From Deltaproteobacteria bacterium (GTDB lineage: Bacteria > Desulfobacterota > DSM-4660 > Desulfatiglandales > HGW-15): a stretch of 64,000 nucleotides of DNA. Both the position numbers and the translations under genes were made by a program. Below the pieces are notes generated by a model, which did no database searches, was not told the DNA's origin, and saw nothing but the letters and a program-made list of their open reading frames with translations. The stretch lies in contig JAGVAP010000053.1 in NCBI GenBank assembly GCA_020060215.1, positions 62,001 through 126,000 on the forward strand, written 5' to 3'. This document shows positions 26,175-35,340 of this stretch, in pieces; position 1 is the stretch's first letter; every line of letters begins with the position of its first letter.

Positions 26175-27503
26175 TTAGAGCTTTGGAAGATAGCGCTCGA
26201 TCTCGAACGCGCTCACGTGGGTCCTGTAGCGATCCCACTCGATCTTCTTGTTCTCGATGAACTTGTTGAAGATGTGATCCCCCAGGATCTCCCTGACCAG
26301 CGTGCTCTTTTCCGTCTCCAGGATGGCTGCGTAGAGATTTCCGGGCAGATCCGTGATCCCGTGCGCCCTGCGCTCGGCAGGATTCATCTCGAAGATATCT
26401 TCCTCGATGGGTGCGGGGATCTCCATCTCTTTCTCGATGCCGTCCATCCCGGCCCCCAGCATGACGGCAAAGGCCAGGTAGGGGTTGCAGGCCGGATCCG
26501 GAGACCTGAGTTCGATCCTCGTGGCCATCTCCTTCCCCGGCTTGTACATGGGCACCCGGATCATGGTGGAGCGGTTCCTGCGCGCCCAGGAGACATACAC
26601 GGGCGCCTCGTACCCGGGCACAAGTCGTTTGTACGAATTCACCCACTGGTTGGTGATGGCCGTGAGCTCCGGGGCGTGGCGGATCAGGCCGGCGATATAG
26701 TGCTTTGCCGCGGACGACAGGTGGTACTGGTCCTTTGGATCGTAGAAGGCGTTCTTATCTCCTATGAACAGAGACTGGTGCACGTGCATGCCGCTTCCAT
26801 TCTGACCGAAGATCGGCTTGGGCATGAAGGTCGCATACACCCCGTTCTTCCTCGCAATCTCCTTGACCACCAGCCGGTAGGTCATGGTCTTGTCCGCCAT
26901 CCTGAGCCCTTCGTCATAGCGGAGATCGATCTCGTGCTGGCTGGGGGCGACCTCGTGATGGCTGTATTCGACCTGGATACCCATGGACTGCAGGGCAAAG
27001 ATCGTCTCCCTGCGGAGATCGCTGGCCATATCCAGCGGCCGTGCATCGAAGTACCCTCCCGCATCCAGGACGTCCGTGCATCGGCTGTCCTTGAAATAGA
27101 AGTACTCGAGCTCCGGCCCCACAAAGAACTTGTAGCCCTTCTCGGCGATCCTGCGCAGGAGCCTCTTGAACACATATCGAGGATCCCCCTCATAAGGGGA
27201 TCCGTCGGGGTTCAGGATATCGCAAAACATCCGCGCGACCGGCCTGTCCTCGCCCCGCCAGGGCACCAGTTGAAAGGTCGTGGGATCGGGCTTGGCGATC
27301 ATGTCGCTCTCCTGGATCCTGGCAAAGCCTTCCACGGAAGAGCCGTCAAACCCCATCCCTTCGCTCATCCCCTCCGCCAGCTCCGAAGGGGTCACGGCGA
27401 AGCTCTTGAGAAAACCGAGCACGTCGGTGAACCAGAACTGGATGAAGCTGATCTCCTTGTCTCGTACGATCTTCTGGACCTCTTCCGCGCTATGGCAATC
27501 CAT
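26175..27503 (-). CDS. glnA: Second glutamine synthetase (type I, non-adenylylated form)
   Basis: The 442-residue protein has all GS-I signatures ([52 protein letters not shown]). It lacks the adenylylation tyrosine: the equivalent segment reads EEDIFEMNPAERR, with Phe in place of Tyr. It is shorter than the 474-residue GlnA at 15997-17421 and resembles the GSI-alpha type, which is usually controlled by feedback rather than GlnE. It converges with gatB. No sigma-54 box was found upstream. Confidence 0.94.
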   Translation of the reverse strand: MDCHSAEEVQKIVRDKEISFIQFWFTDVLGFLKSFAVTPSELAEGMSEGMGFDGSSVEGFARIQESDMIAKPDPTTFQLVPWRGEDRPVARMFCDILNPDGSPYEGDPRYVFKRLLRRIAEKGYKFFVGPELEYFYFKDSRCTDVLDAGGYFDARPLDMASDLRRETIFALQSMGIQVEYSHHEVAPSQHEIDLRYDEGLRMADKTMTYRLVVKEIARKNGVYATFMPKPIFGQNGSGMHVHQSLFIGDKNAFYDPKDQYHLSSAAKHYIAGLIRHAPELTAITNQWVNSYKRLVPGYEAPVYVSWARRNRSTMIRVPMYKPGKEMATRIELRSPDPACNPYLAFAVMLGAGMDGIEKEMEIPAPIEEDIFEMNPAERRAHGITDLPGNLYAAILETEKSTLVREILGDHIFNKFIENKKIEWDRYRTHVSAFEIERYLPKL

Positions 27504-28123
27504 GCGTTCCCTCCGGCACCAATACGGGCGATATGCCCTTGGATTTTGATCTGACCCCCGCCAGTGTCGTGTAAGCGAAATTCCTTGCTCGATCTGTCAT
27601 TTCCAACAACGTGAGCGGCGACATTGGTTACATAAGACTAGTCCTATTGCGGCGGAAAAAGCAACCACAACGACGGCCTGACCCGCCGAACGGACCGTTT
27701 GCCGTGATACAGTTGAGACGATTTCCAAAAAGAAATGATGAGAAACTCCAACCCTTCCAAAAACTTGCATAAAAATAACGATCTTCTCTCTTGCCTTTTA
27801 CGGCATGGGTGATTACCTACCGTGCGTCCTTCCGGAGTACCGCCCGGTTCGTTTCCAGCTCGATCCCCTACCGGCGGCATGCATATTGCAGCACCTCTCA
27901 AGATTGTTTCATTGAGATATTCAAGCGAATATAGCCGAAGACCGATCAAGAATGCCGAGCGGCGAAGAATGAGACAGGGTTTTCCTTGACAATCCACGTG
28001 TTGTCCAATACGGTGCGATCATTTCGAAGTTGATCTCACCAGACAGAACGACCGGAGGCTGTTTTGCAGGGTGGTCATATTCGTCAGATCCGGTGTGTCC
28101 TGAGGCCGAGACAGATCAGATGG
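27504..28123. other. Long intergenic region between glnA2 and the NlpC/P60 gene
   Basis: About 620 bases. The left part has no clear signal. The centre holds three hairpins: CCGCCCGGT/ACCGGCGG (27841-27878), TCTCAA/TTGAGA (27897-27918) and TATTC/GAATA (27919-27932). The right end has a sigma-70-like promoter for the NlpC/P60 gene. An open frame on the minus strand (27644-27997) has no convincing start or homology and is not called. Confidence 0.45.
27987..28015 (+). promoter_or_regulatory. Sigma-70-like promoter for the NlpC/P60 gene
   Basis: A perfect TTGACA (27987-27992) is followed after 17 bases by TACGGT (28010-28015). The -10 box is weak. The predicted start lies about 100 bases upstream of the ATG at 28124. 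Confidence 0.45.
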
Positions 28124-29281
28124 ATGGTGCAGGTCCTGTGTGCCTTCGTTCTCGTCCTGTGTCTGGCCGCCCCGGCTCTTGCCGGGAAGAAACGATCCTC
28201 TCAGAAGAAGAAATCCTCCCCCAAGAAAAACCTCCCCGCTTCCGAGAACAAGCTGACCAAGGAGATGCTCAGGCACCTGGGGGTCCAGTATCGGCGGGGT
28301 GGCACAGGCCCGCACGGTTTGGATTGTTCAGGGTATGTGGGGCTGGTGTACCGGAACGTGTACGGACTAAAGTTGCCGCACCAGTCAGGAGCCCTCTTTA
28401 TCTCATCGGGCCTCCAAAAAGTCCCCATGGACGATCTGAAGACCGGCGACCTTGTCTTCTTCACCTCCTCCAAGAAAAGCAAGCGCATCAGTCATGTAGG
28501 CATTTACCTCTCCGAGGGCAGGTTCGTGCACGCCGCGTCGGGCAAGGGTGTCATCGTCTCCGGTCTGGAGGAGCAGTACTGGAATGAAAGGATTGCCGGC
28601 GCAAGAAGGATTCCCGGACAGCCGGCCCTCGCCAATGAACCACCGGAACCCATACAGGTCAGCGCTCTGAGCCCTTCCACAACCACGCTCTTCGACCCTC
28701 AGGACCGCAGCCCGGAGGTCTCCGTTCTCAGCCATTCGCTGGGGCTGGAACTTGGCATGGAGCGGGCCTTCCACGTCTCGGTGTTTCAGGACGCCCTTCT
28801 CTCTTCCTTGAGAACAGACGCGGAGAATTCCCTCGATGCCGATCCTGCGGGGCTGGATGAAGGATCCAGATCCGCCTATGTGCAGGGATTCAGGGTCGAG
28901 AGAGACCTTCGACCGTTCTCATGGCTGGTGGTAACCCCCTCTCTCTCCTACTTCAACTATGAAGGCGGCTTGGACGATACCGGTCTGCCCAGGCGTTCCG
29001 TCGGACTCGACCTCTCCCTGGGCTCCAAAGAGGAGGGCTGGACCATATCCACCGGTTTCCGCTACTTCACCCTGATCCCACCGCGAGGGTCCTCCGAGGA
29101 GGAACGCGCGCCGGAGGGGTTCGACATGTCCCTGGCCTACAGCAAGAGGCTTTCCGAAACGCTCTCCGTATCCCTTATGGGCGAGCGGCTCCAGCGATAC
29201 GAGACTCTCTCCGACCCGACCCATCAGGAAAGGACCTATGAGGACCAGCGGTTCTCGGTCCTGTTCAGCTTCTTCTATTAG
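28124..29281 (+). CDS. Secreted NlpC/P60 cysteine peptidase with beta-rich C-terminal half
   Basis: From the ATG at 28124 the 385-residue protein has a signal peptide (MVQVLCAFVLVLCLAAPALA), a Lys/Ser-rich linker and an NlpC/P60 domain with the catalytic triad Cys68 (GLDCSGYVGLVY), His124 (SHVGIYL) and His136 (FVHAASG). Such domains cleave peptidoglycan stem peptides. The C-terminal ~190 residues are made of alternating-pattern strands (WLVVTPSLSYFNYEG, SVGLDLSLGSKEEGWTISTG, SVSLMGERLQRYETL) and end in SVLFSFFY, a terminal aromatic like outer-membrane beta-barrels. The combination would anchor a cell-wall hydrolase at the outer membrane; this is inference. Confidence 0.82.
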   Translation: MVQVLCAFVLVLCLAAPALAGKKRSSQKKKSSPKKNLPASENKLTKEMLRHLGVQYRRGGTGPHGLDCSGYVGLVYRNVYGLKLPHQSGALFISSGLQKVPMDDLKTGDLVFFTSSKKSKRISHVGIYLSEGRFVHAASGKGVIVSGLEEQYWNERIAGARRIPGQPALANEPPEPIQVSALSPSTTTLFDPQDRSPEVSVLSHSLGLELGMERAFHVSVFQDALLSSLRTDAENSLDADPAGLDEGSRSAYVQGFRVERDLRPFSWLVVTPSLSYFNYEGGLDDTGLPRRSVGLDLSLGSKEEGWTISTGFRYFTLIPPRGSSEEERAPEGFDMSLAYSKRLSETLSVSLMGERLQRYETLSDPTHQERTYEDQRFSVLFSFFY

Positions 29282-29612
29282 TTACTGGTGTCAGTTACAG
29301 GGCCTGGGTGATGAGGGCGCAAGAGCCGGCTTTGTAGCTTCGATACCCATCATTCCACCATCCAACTCTCCAGGATTACGGCTTACCGGCTGGAGCCGGT
29401 CGCCCCTGAACCGGTCCGGAGGGCCAGGGGTCGAGATCACACACGCCTCTTTCTGTCTTGCCCTATCCTCGCAGATGTGCTAGGCAATTGCACTTGTCCC
29501 ATGGGTGCCGCTATGCGGAACCTGCGCGACGTCCCTGGTGATCGCGATCCCCAGAAACCCTCGAAAGGTTCGGGGAGGGATCCAGTTTTTCCCAAGAGGT
29601 CTGTCTTTTCAC
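29282..29612. other. Intergenic region before the O-antigen ligase gene
   Basis: 331 bases contain one clear hairpin, ACCGGC-TGGA-GCCGGT (29385-29400), and a GCAATTGC palindrome near 29487. No promoter boxes of good quality or RNA gene were identified. Confidence 0.35.
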
Positions 29613-31430
29613 ATGGAATCAAGATTCAACGTCTTTTCGGCCATCCTCCTCATCCTGGCCTTCGTGGTCCCCATCCTTGTCCTTCCCATGGTCCTGGACA
29701 ACGCGTTCAACACGCCGAAGACCACCCTGGCGCTGATCGGGGCATCCCTGATGGCCGCCGTATATGCCTGCCGCCTGCTCCGGGGCCGCGAGATCCTCGT
29801 CTCCCGCGCATCCACCCCCAAGGTCCTCCTGGTCCTCATCGCGCTCAACGCCTTCTCCTTTTTTTACACGGCGAACCCATACTATACGACCCATGCGGCG
29901 ATGATGAACCTCACGGCCCTGGCCCTTTTCTACTTTGCATCGCTCTACGTGACGACCGGCGGGGCCTTCCTCATCCTCGTGGCGGTCGCCGCAAGCGGGG
30001 TCCTCGTCTCCATCGAGACCTATCTCCAGTTTCTGAGCATCTTCATGATCTTCAAGTGGGCCCATCCGGGCATCATGGTGATGGGCACCATCGGCAATTC
30101 CAATTACCTCGGCGCCTACCTCATCTTCCCGCTCTTCGCCCTGGCGGGTCTGGTCTTCCTCCTGAAGGGCAGACTGCGTCTGGTCCCTCTGATCCTCTTC
30201 GTCTTCGTCCTCGGCGCCCTCCTCTTTACGAGGGCAAGGGCCGGATGGTTCGGATTCTTCATATCCCTGGTGGTCTTCCTGGTCCTGATGAAGAGGGTGT
30301 ACGGGATCCATCTGTTCGGTTACCTGAGGGCTCATGCCCTCCAGTCCGCGACCTGGGGCTTCGTTTCCCTATCGATCCTGGTTTCCCTGTGGTACATCGC
30401 TCCGCAGCGTTTTCATGTCATGATGGACTTCGGCAACGTCACGAACTCCCTCACCCTCAAGCTGAGGATGCAGAAGTACGGCAAGGCCTCCTTGTGGCTC
30501 TTCAAACAGAACCCCCTCTTCGGGACCGGTCTATGGTCCTACAGGAACCAGGTCTTCGAGGCACAGGCCCAGATCAACCAGGCCCAGATCAAGGAGGGCA
30601 AGCCGGGCTTCTTCAAGGATTATCCTGAGCCCAAGCCCGAGTCGGTCCACAACGAGTACCTGGAGGTCCTCAATGACGGGGGGATCGTCGCAGCCTCCGT
30701 GATCCTCCTGTTCCTGATCCTTCTTTTCAGCCATGCCTGGAAGGTGATCGGCGATGACCGGATCGATCTCAGGGCCAGGATCATGACCGTCACCACCACC
30801 AGTTCCGTGGTCGCCATTCTGCTCGCCGCCTTCTTCTTCTTCCCCTTCAGGATCAACAGCACGCTGTTCATGACCGGGCTGATGATGGGCCTTGTCGAGG
30901 CCTTTTACCTGAGGAGCCGGAAGCTGGTCTCTCCGGCCAGCCTGCCGCGGTCCGATGCCAGGGTGGTGATGATCCCGCTGGTCATCCTGCTTCTTGCCGG
31001 GATCGTCTGGTTCAAAGGGATCCGGCCCTTCAAGGCGGAGATGGAGCACTTCAAGTACAAGAAGGCGCTGGCCCAGGGAAGTGCAAAGGATGCGGAGAAA
31101 TACCTCCTCCAGGCCATTGCATGGGACCCTCATAATACGGTCTACAATTTCTACGCCAGCCAGATCTACATGAACCTCCTGAAGGACTTTGGAAAGGCCA
31201 GCGACTACATCGAGAGGGCGACGCACGACTACAACGGAGACATCATCCGGTGGTCCCTGTACTTCGTCAAGGGGCTGCTGAAGTACCAGGCGGGAAGCCT
31301 CTTCGAAGCGCAGGCGGCCTTTGAGAAGGCCCTGTACTACAACCCGGAGTTCGTGGAGGCGGCCCAGAAGCTGGAGGAGGTCAAGAAGGTCATCCAAGAG
31401 CATGACAAGGTCTTGATCAAATTCAGGTAG
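29613..31430 (+). CDS. O-antigen ligase/polymerase (Wzy-C) family membrane protein with C-terminal TPR
   Basis: This 605-residue polytopic protein (about 10-11 hydrophobic segments from MESRFNVFSAILLILAFVV) has the O-antigen ligase family core (GTIGNSNYLGAYLIFPLFAL, LFTRARAGWFGF) and the long periplasmic loop ending ESVHNEYLEVLNDGGI. After the last membrane segment (~500) a TPR-like region follows (LQAIAWDPHNTVYNFYASQI, EAQAAFEKALYYNPEFVEAA). It may transfer glycans to lipid A-core or protein. No other polysaccharide genes are adjacent, so the substrate is unknown. ATG 29613 is favoured because the first membrane segment starts there. Confidence 0.83.
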   Translation: MESRFNVFSAILLILAFVVPILVLPMVLDNAFNTPKTTLALIGASLMAAVYACRLLRGREILVSRASTPKVLLVLIALNAFSFFYTANPYYTTHAAMMNLTALALFYFASLYVTTGGAFLILVAVAASGVLVSIETYLQFLSIFMIFKWAHPGIMVMGTIGNSNYLGAYLIFPLFALAGLVFLLKGRLRLVPLILFVFVLGALLFTRARAGWFGFFISLVVFLVLMKRVYGIHLFGYLRAHALQSATWGFVSLSILVSLWYIAPQRFHVMMDFGNVTNSLTLKLRMQKYGKASLWLFKQNPLFGTGLWSYRNQVFEAQAQINQAQIKEGKPGFFKDYPEPKPESVHNEYLEVLNDGGIVAASVILLFLILLFSHAWKVIGDDRIDLRARIMTVTTTSSVVAILLAAFFFFPFRINSTLFMTGLMMGLVEAFYLRSRKLVSPASLPRSDARVVMIPLVILLLAGIVWFKGIRPFKAEMEHFKYKKALAQGSAKDAEKYLLQAIAWDPHNTVYNFYASQIYMNLLKDFGKASDYIERATHDYNGDIIRWSLYFVKGLLKYQAGSLFEAQAAFEKALYYNPEFVEAAQKLEEVKKVIQEHDKVLIKFR

Positions 31431-31458
31431 GAAGGAAGGGGGGAAGAGGGAAGACTCA

Positions 31459-31527
31459 GCCACAAAGACACCCAGACACAAAGAGAGCCATAGGGTTTGT
31501 TCCTGAGTGGCTTTGTGTCTTCGTGGC
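31459..31527. repeat. Inverted repeat, GCCACGAAGACACAAAGACAC family, copy 2
   Basis: Left arm GCCACAAAGACACCCAGACA plus CAAAG, right arm CTTTGTGTCTTCGTGGC. It lies between the convergent ligase gene and rsmG, where it could form a bidirectional terminator-like hairpin. Confidence 0.75.
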
Positions 31528-31542
31528 GGGATTGAGCCGTCA

Positions 31543-32235
31543 TCATGCCTTGGGGTCAGAGAGCCGTTCGTAGACGACCAGCCTGCGGCGATGGGGCGAA
31601 TGTGGAATCGTGTAGGGCTTGTCCAGGGCCAGCCGGTACTCTCCACCGAACGATCTTCGTGCCGCTTCCAGCTCCTCGTCGCACCGAGGCCCCTTCATGA
31701 ATATGGCGAGCCCCCTCCGGGCAAGACAGCCGCTCACCCGGAGCAGGGTCTTCGGGATGATCTCCAGGGCCCTCGTGATCACCCCGCTGACCGGCCGGTT
31801 GAAAGAGGAATAGATCTTGTGGCCGTGGATCTCGATGCCCCGCAGACCCAGGGTCTCCACCGCCTCGAGCAGGAACTGAACCCTTTTCTGTCTCCCCTCG
31901 GAGAGGATGAATTCCGTCTCCGGGCTGACGATCTTCAGAGGAATACCGGGCAATCCGGCCCCGGTCCCGATATCCAGGACCGGAGAGGGGAGGCTCCACC
32001 CCATCATCTTCGCCACCAGCACGCAATCGACATAATGTTTCTGAACCATATTGTCGAACTGGTAGATCCGGGTAAGATCATATTCGGCATTTCTCTTTCG
32101 CAGGAGGCGATGGTACTGCCAGAGAAGTTCATACTGATGCGACTGGAGCGGAAGCCCGCTCCTCTCGAACCATTGCCTGAGGGCAGGGAGGCCGGGGGGA
32201 AGGTGCTTCGTCCGTCTCTTCTCAGGTCCACCCAT
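31543..32235 (-). CDS. rsmG: 16S rRNA (guanine-N7) methyltransferase RsmG
   Basis: RsmG (GidB) methylates G527 of 16S rRNA. The 230-residue product carries the SAM motif VLDIGTGAGLPGIPLKI, KRVQFLLEAVETLGL and ITRALEI. The ATG at 32235 (MGGPEKRRTK) is chosen because AGGAGGG lies seven bases upstream; an in-frame ATG 20 codons earlier would overlap the divergent gene. It is divergent from the pseudouridine synthase gene with only 31 bases between starts, so the two promoters must be back to back. Confidence 0.94.
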   Translation of the reverse strand: MGGPEKRRTKHLPPGLPALRQWFERSGLPLQSHQYELLWQYHRLLRKRNAEYDLTRIYQFDNMVQKHYVDCVLVAKMMGWSLPSPVLDIGTGAGLPGIPLKIVSPETEFILSEGRQKRVQFLLEAVETLGLRGIEIHGHKIYSSFNRPVSGVITRALEIIPKTLLRVSGCLARRGLAIFMKGPRCDEELEAARRSFGGEYRLALDKPYTIPHSPHRRRLVVYERLSDPKA

Positions 32236-32266
32236 AGCCGACCCTCCTGCATACTGCGGACCCGAT

Positions 32267-32962
32267 ATGGCTGAGAACCCATCCGCCGGGCTCACCCCTG
32301 AGCACCTTGAAGTCCTCTACGAGGACAACCACCTCATCGCCGTGCACAAGCCGGCCGGGGTTCCGGTCCAGGGTGATCGGTCCGGAGACCTGCCGCTCAT
32401 GGACGTGGTCAAGGAGTATCTCAGGGTCCGGTACCGAAAGCCCGGAAGGGTCTTCCTCGGCCTCGTTCATCGTCTCGACAGACCGGTTTCCGGGGTCGTG
32501 CTCTTTGCACGGACCTCCAAGGCGGCATCCCGGCTCTCTTCGCAGTGGCGCTCCAGGAGTATCGAAAAGGTCTATTGGGCACTCGTGCATGGAACTCTTC
32601 AACCCGAACACGGGGTTTTGAGATCGTACCTGAAGAGGGGGGAGAAGAAGGTGGCCGTAGGGACCGAAAGAGAGGAGGCGGTCCAGGAGGCAACCCTTTC
32701 CTACCGCACCATCTCCAGGGAAAAAGGGTTCTCTCTGGTCGAGATTCTTCTTCAGACCGGCCGCAAGCACCAGATTCGCGTACAGCTTGCCGACGCCGGA
32801 TGCCCGATCGCAGGGGACGCGAAGTACGGGGGCGCAGCCCTGGGCAGACGTGAAATTCGCCTGGCCGCCCGCTCTCTGACCTTTGTCCACCCGACCCGTG
32901 CGGAGAAGGTCACCGTCGAATCACCCCCTCCCGAATGGGCGCTGGGATTTCTCGGTAAATAG
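32267..32962 (+). CDS. RluA-family 23S/tRNA pseudouridine synthase
   Basis: This 231-residue single-domain enzyme of the RluA family has the YEDNHLIAVHKPAGVPVQGD opening, the catalytic Asp in LVHRLDRPVSGVVLFA, and the C-terminal LLQTGRKHQIRVQLADAGCPIAGDAKYG. The N-terminal S4 domain of RluC/RluD is absent, as in RluA or TruC. The RNA target cannot be named. Confidence 0.92.
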   Translation: MAENPSAGLTPEHLEVLYEDNHLIAVHKPAGVPVQGDRSGDLPLMDVVKEYLRVRYRKPGRVFLGLVHRLDRPVSGVVLFARTSKAASRLSSQWRSRSIEKVYWALVHGTLQPEHGVLRSYLKRGEKKVAVGTEREEAVQEATLSYRTISREKGFSLVEILLQTGRKHQIRVQLADAGCPIAGDAKYGGAALGRREIRLAARSLTFVHPTRAEKVTVESPPPEWALGFLGK

Positions 32963-33080
32963 TGTTCAGCCTTCAGTGTTCATCCAGAGAAAGCCGCAAG
33001 AAGTCTCCTGCCGGATCAAGCTGGCCCTCCCGGCGGCACGCGGGACTACTGAACTCTGAACACTGGAACCCTGAGCACTA
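32963..33080. repeat. Inverted repeat, GTTCAGTGTTCA family
   Basis: The left arm is AGTGTTCAGCCTTCAGTGTT; the right arm is TGAACTCTGAACACTGGAAC plus CCTGAGCACT. They enclose about 60 GC-rich bases between the convergent rluA-type gene and cysQ. Single-arm relatives occur near 52583-52603 and 59763-59795. Confidence 0.6.
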
Positions 33081-33091
33081 ATGCCGGCCGC

Positions 33092-33940
33092 CTACCAACC
33101 TGCATCCGGCCGGATCCCCAGCTCCGCAAGGGCCGGGATCATCCGATCCACGACGAGCGAATGACACTGCCCGTTCGAGGCGACCAGGCCGTATCGGCGC
33201 CTGACATCGGCCTGGTTGTATGCGAGCGGCCTCCCCCAGCAGTCGGTCATCCGGCCCCCCGCACCGGCAAGGACGGCCTCCGGTGCACACGTATCCCACT
33301 CCTTTGTCCCCGGTGCAGGATGCAGGTAGAGATCCGCCTCTCCGGCCGCGATGAGACCGCACTTGATCCCCACCGAGCCGGAGATCCGCTCCCTGGAGAC
33401 CCCCAGGGCGGACTTGATGCTGTCCGTGATCGGATTTCTATGGGAGCGGCTCACCAGGAGACGCAGGCTTTCGGGTTCTTTCACCGTGCTCACGCGAAGG
33501 GGAGCCATCTCCCCCCCTGAGGCGACCCTGCTCCCTTCTCCACGGATCCCGCTGTACATGACATCCGTCATGGGCTGATAAACCACGCCGAGACGGGCGG
33601 TCTCCGCCACCGCGAGCCCGACCATGATGGAGAATTCACCGTTCCGGGCAATGAACTCCTTGGTGCCGTCAAGGGGGTCGATGCACCAGACCCGTCTGTT
33701 CTTCATTCGGACGGGGTCATCTTTCGACTCCTCGGAGAGGATCGCATCCCCGGGAAAGGTCTCCTCCATTGCGGCGACCAGGAACTGATTCACCGCGCGG
33801 TCCGCCGCGGTGACCGGATCGTTGACGCCCTTCCAGTCGATCTCGTCGGGTCTGTCGTGATACTCTCTCACGATCTTCCCCGCCTCCCTTACGATCTCTT
33901 CCACCCTCTCCAAACTCTTTATGAAGTCATTCTTCATCAT
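33092..33940 (-). CDS. cysQ: 3'(2'),5'-bisphosphate nucleotidase (inositol monophosphatase family)
   Basis: CysQ removes the 3'-phosphate of PAP formed during sulfate assimilation. The 282-residue protein has the metal-binding signatures of the family: EES in ILSEESKDD, CIDPLDGTKEFIARNGEFSI and WDTCAPEAVLAGAGG. An inositol-phosphatase specificity cannot be excluded, but the DPLDGTKEF form is typical of CysQ. Starts at 33940 or 33937 are both possible. Confidence 0.88.
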   Translation of the reverse strand: MMKNDFIKSLERVEEIVREAGKIVREYHDRPDEIDWKGVNDPVTAADRAVNQFLVAAMEETFPGDAILSEESKDDPVRMKNRRVWCIDPLDGTKEFIARNGEFSIMVGLAVAETARLGVVYQPMTDVMYSGIRGEGSRVASGGEMAPLRVSTVKEPESLRLLVSRSHRNPITDSIKSALGVSRERISGSVGIKCGLIAAGEADLYLHPAPGTKEWDTCAPEAVLAGAGGRMTDCWGRPLAYNQADVRRRYGLVASNGQCHSLVVDRMIPALAELGIRPDAGW

Positions 33941-34022
33941 TTCTCATTCTTCATTTGCGGAAAAGGACTTTCGTCGAATGTCCCGACGGTGCTCTTTTTA
34001 CGGGAACATCAATGTTCAAGGA

Positions 34023-35099
34023 TCAATACGAACTCATCCCGAAGTACTCCCCGACGTCGGCGAACGAGACCTCTTTCCAGTTCGACAGAAACCTCTCCTT
34101 TGCGGACCTGATCCTCTCGAGGGAGCCGGCGAGTTGCCGGTGAGGAATTTGATTCGACGCGAGTCTCTCTGCAATCAGCAGGGCCGACTGTTTCACGAGA
34201 TCCTGTTCCTTGCAGATGAGGAGGAGATCCGCCCCTGCCGCAAAGGCCGCGGCCGCCCCCTCGGGCACCGTCCAGTGCGCGGCTATGGCCCCCATCTCGA
34301 GGTCGTCCGTGAGGACAAGGCCTGGAAACCTGAGCTCCGTCCTCAACAAACCCGAGAGGATCGAGGAAGAGAGCGTGGCGGGCAGGTCGCTGCCCAGGGC
34401 GGGGTACACGGCATGAGAGGTCATGATGCCGGAGACCCCCGCTTCGACCGCTGCCCTGAACGGGGGCAGGTTGATCGACTCGAGCTCATCCCTGTCGATT
34501 TCAATCCTGGGCAGATGAAAATGGGGATCCAGAGAGGCCCTCCCAAGCCCGGGGAAGTGTTTGGCAACCGCCATGACCCCGTTGGACTGGAGCGCGCGGA
34601 TCACCGCCTTGCCCAGGAGTCCCACCTGGACCGGATCCTCGCCGAAGCTGCGGCCGTCCAGGTGCTTTTCGATTTCTCCCCTCCGGACATCCACGACAGG
34701 GGCCAGATCCATGTTCAGCCCCACCAGCCTCATCTCCAGGGCCGTGACTCGGCCGAACTCCAGGGCCTCCTCGACGGACCGCTCACACGCCCCGATCGCC
34801 GCATTCCCCGGGAAGGGGGTGAAAGGGTCCCGCAGCCGGGCCACCCTCCCCCCCTCCTGATCCACTGCGAGAAAGAGGGGGGTTCCGTGACACTCCAAGG
34901 CCCTTCTCTGAAGGTCCCTGCACAGTCGGGCCACCTGGAGGGGGTCCTCTACGTTCCTGGCAAAGAGGATGACCCCTCCGGGGTTGTGGTCCCGGATCAG
35001 GGAATCCGTATCCTCATCCAGCGCGGGGCCCGGCATTCCGCACATGAACAACTGCCCGATCCCGATCTCCGTTTCGCGAGAGACATGCGATCGATCCAC
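34023..35099 (-). CDS. nagZ: Beta-N-acetylhexosaminidase (NagZ type, GH3)
   Basis: NagZ removes N-acetylglucosamine from muropeptides during cell-wall recycling. The 358-residue protein has the GH3 signatures LAVDQEGGRVARLRDPFTPFP, the His-containing loop KHFPGLGRASLDPH and the nucleophile Asp in LVLTDDLEMGAI. I choose the GTG at 35099 because AGGAAAGGAAG precedes it by the right distance. The open frame extends further upstream but only through repeat-like sequence unlike the family. Confidence 0.9.
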   Translation of the reverse strand: MDRSHVSRETEIGIGQLFMCGMPGPALDEDTDSLIRDHNPGGVILFARNVEDPLQVARLCRDLQRRALECHGTPLFLAVDQEGGRVARLRDPFTPFPGNAAIGACERSVEEALEFGRVTALEMRLVGLNMDLAPVVDVRRGEIEKHLDGRSFGEDPVQVGLLGKAVIRALQSNGVMAVAKHFPGLGRASLDPHFHLPRIEIDRDELESINLPPFRAAVEAGVSGIMTSHAVYPALGSDLPATLSSSILSGLLRTELRFPGLVLTDDLEMGAIAAHWTVPEGAAAAFAAGADLLLICKEQDLVKQSALLIAERLASNQIPHRQLAGSLERIRSAKERFLSNWKEVSFADVGEYFGMSSY

Positions 35100-35340
35100 G
35101 CAAACACTTCCTTTCCTCGTCTCTGATACCCGGAGCCGTCCATGATAAAGGAAAAAGGTCAAATGACCAATGCAAAAGATCAACGCCGGACGACTCATGA
35201 AGAGTGCTGAACGCACCTCTTTCCGCCATCCCGCTGAAAACCGGGACCCACCACCTCCAGAGCGTTTGCAGAGAGACTGGATTCCGGTTTTTCTTTGGAA
35301 TGACGACCTTTTACGAGACCGTCAATGATCAATGGATGCG

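Noticed and set aside
27760..27930. Cyclic-di-GMP, cyclic-di-AMP or glutamine riboswitch in the gap between glnA2 and the NlpC/P60 gene
   Set aside because: Short similarities such as GGACGCAC were seen, but the conserved cores and helices of those riboswitches are not present in order.
27644..27997. 117-codon minus-strand frame in the gap before the NlpC/P60 gene
   Set aside because: No recognised sequence, no good start signal, and it covers the hairpin cluster; more likely non-coding.
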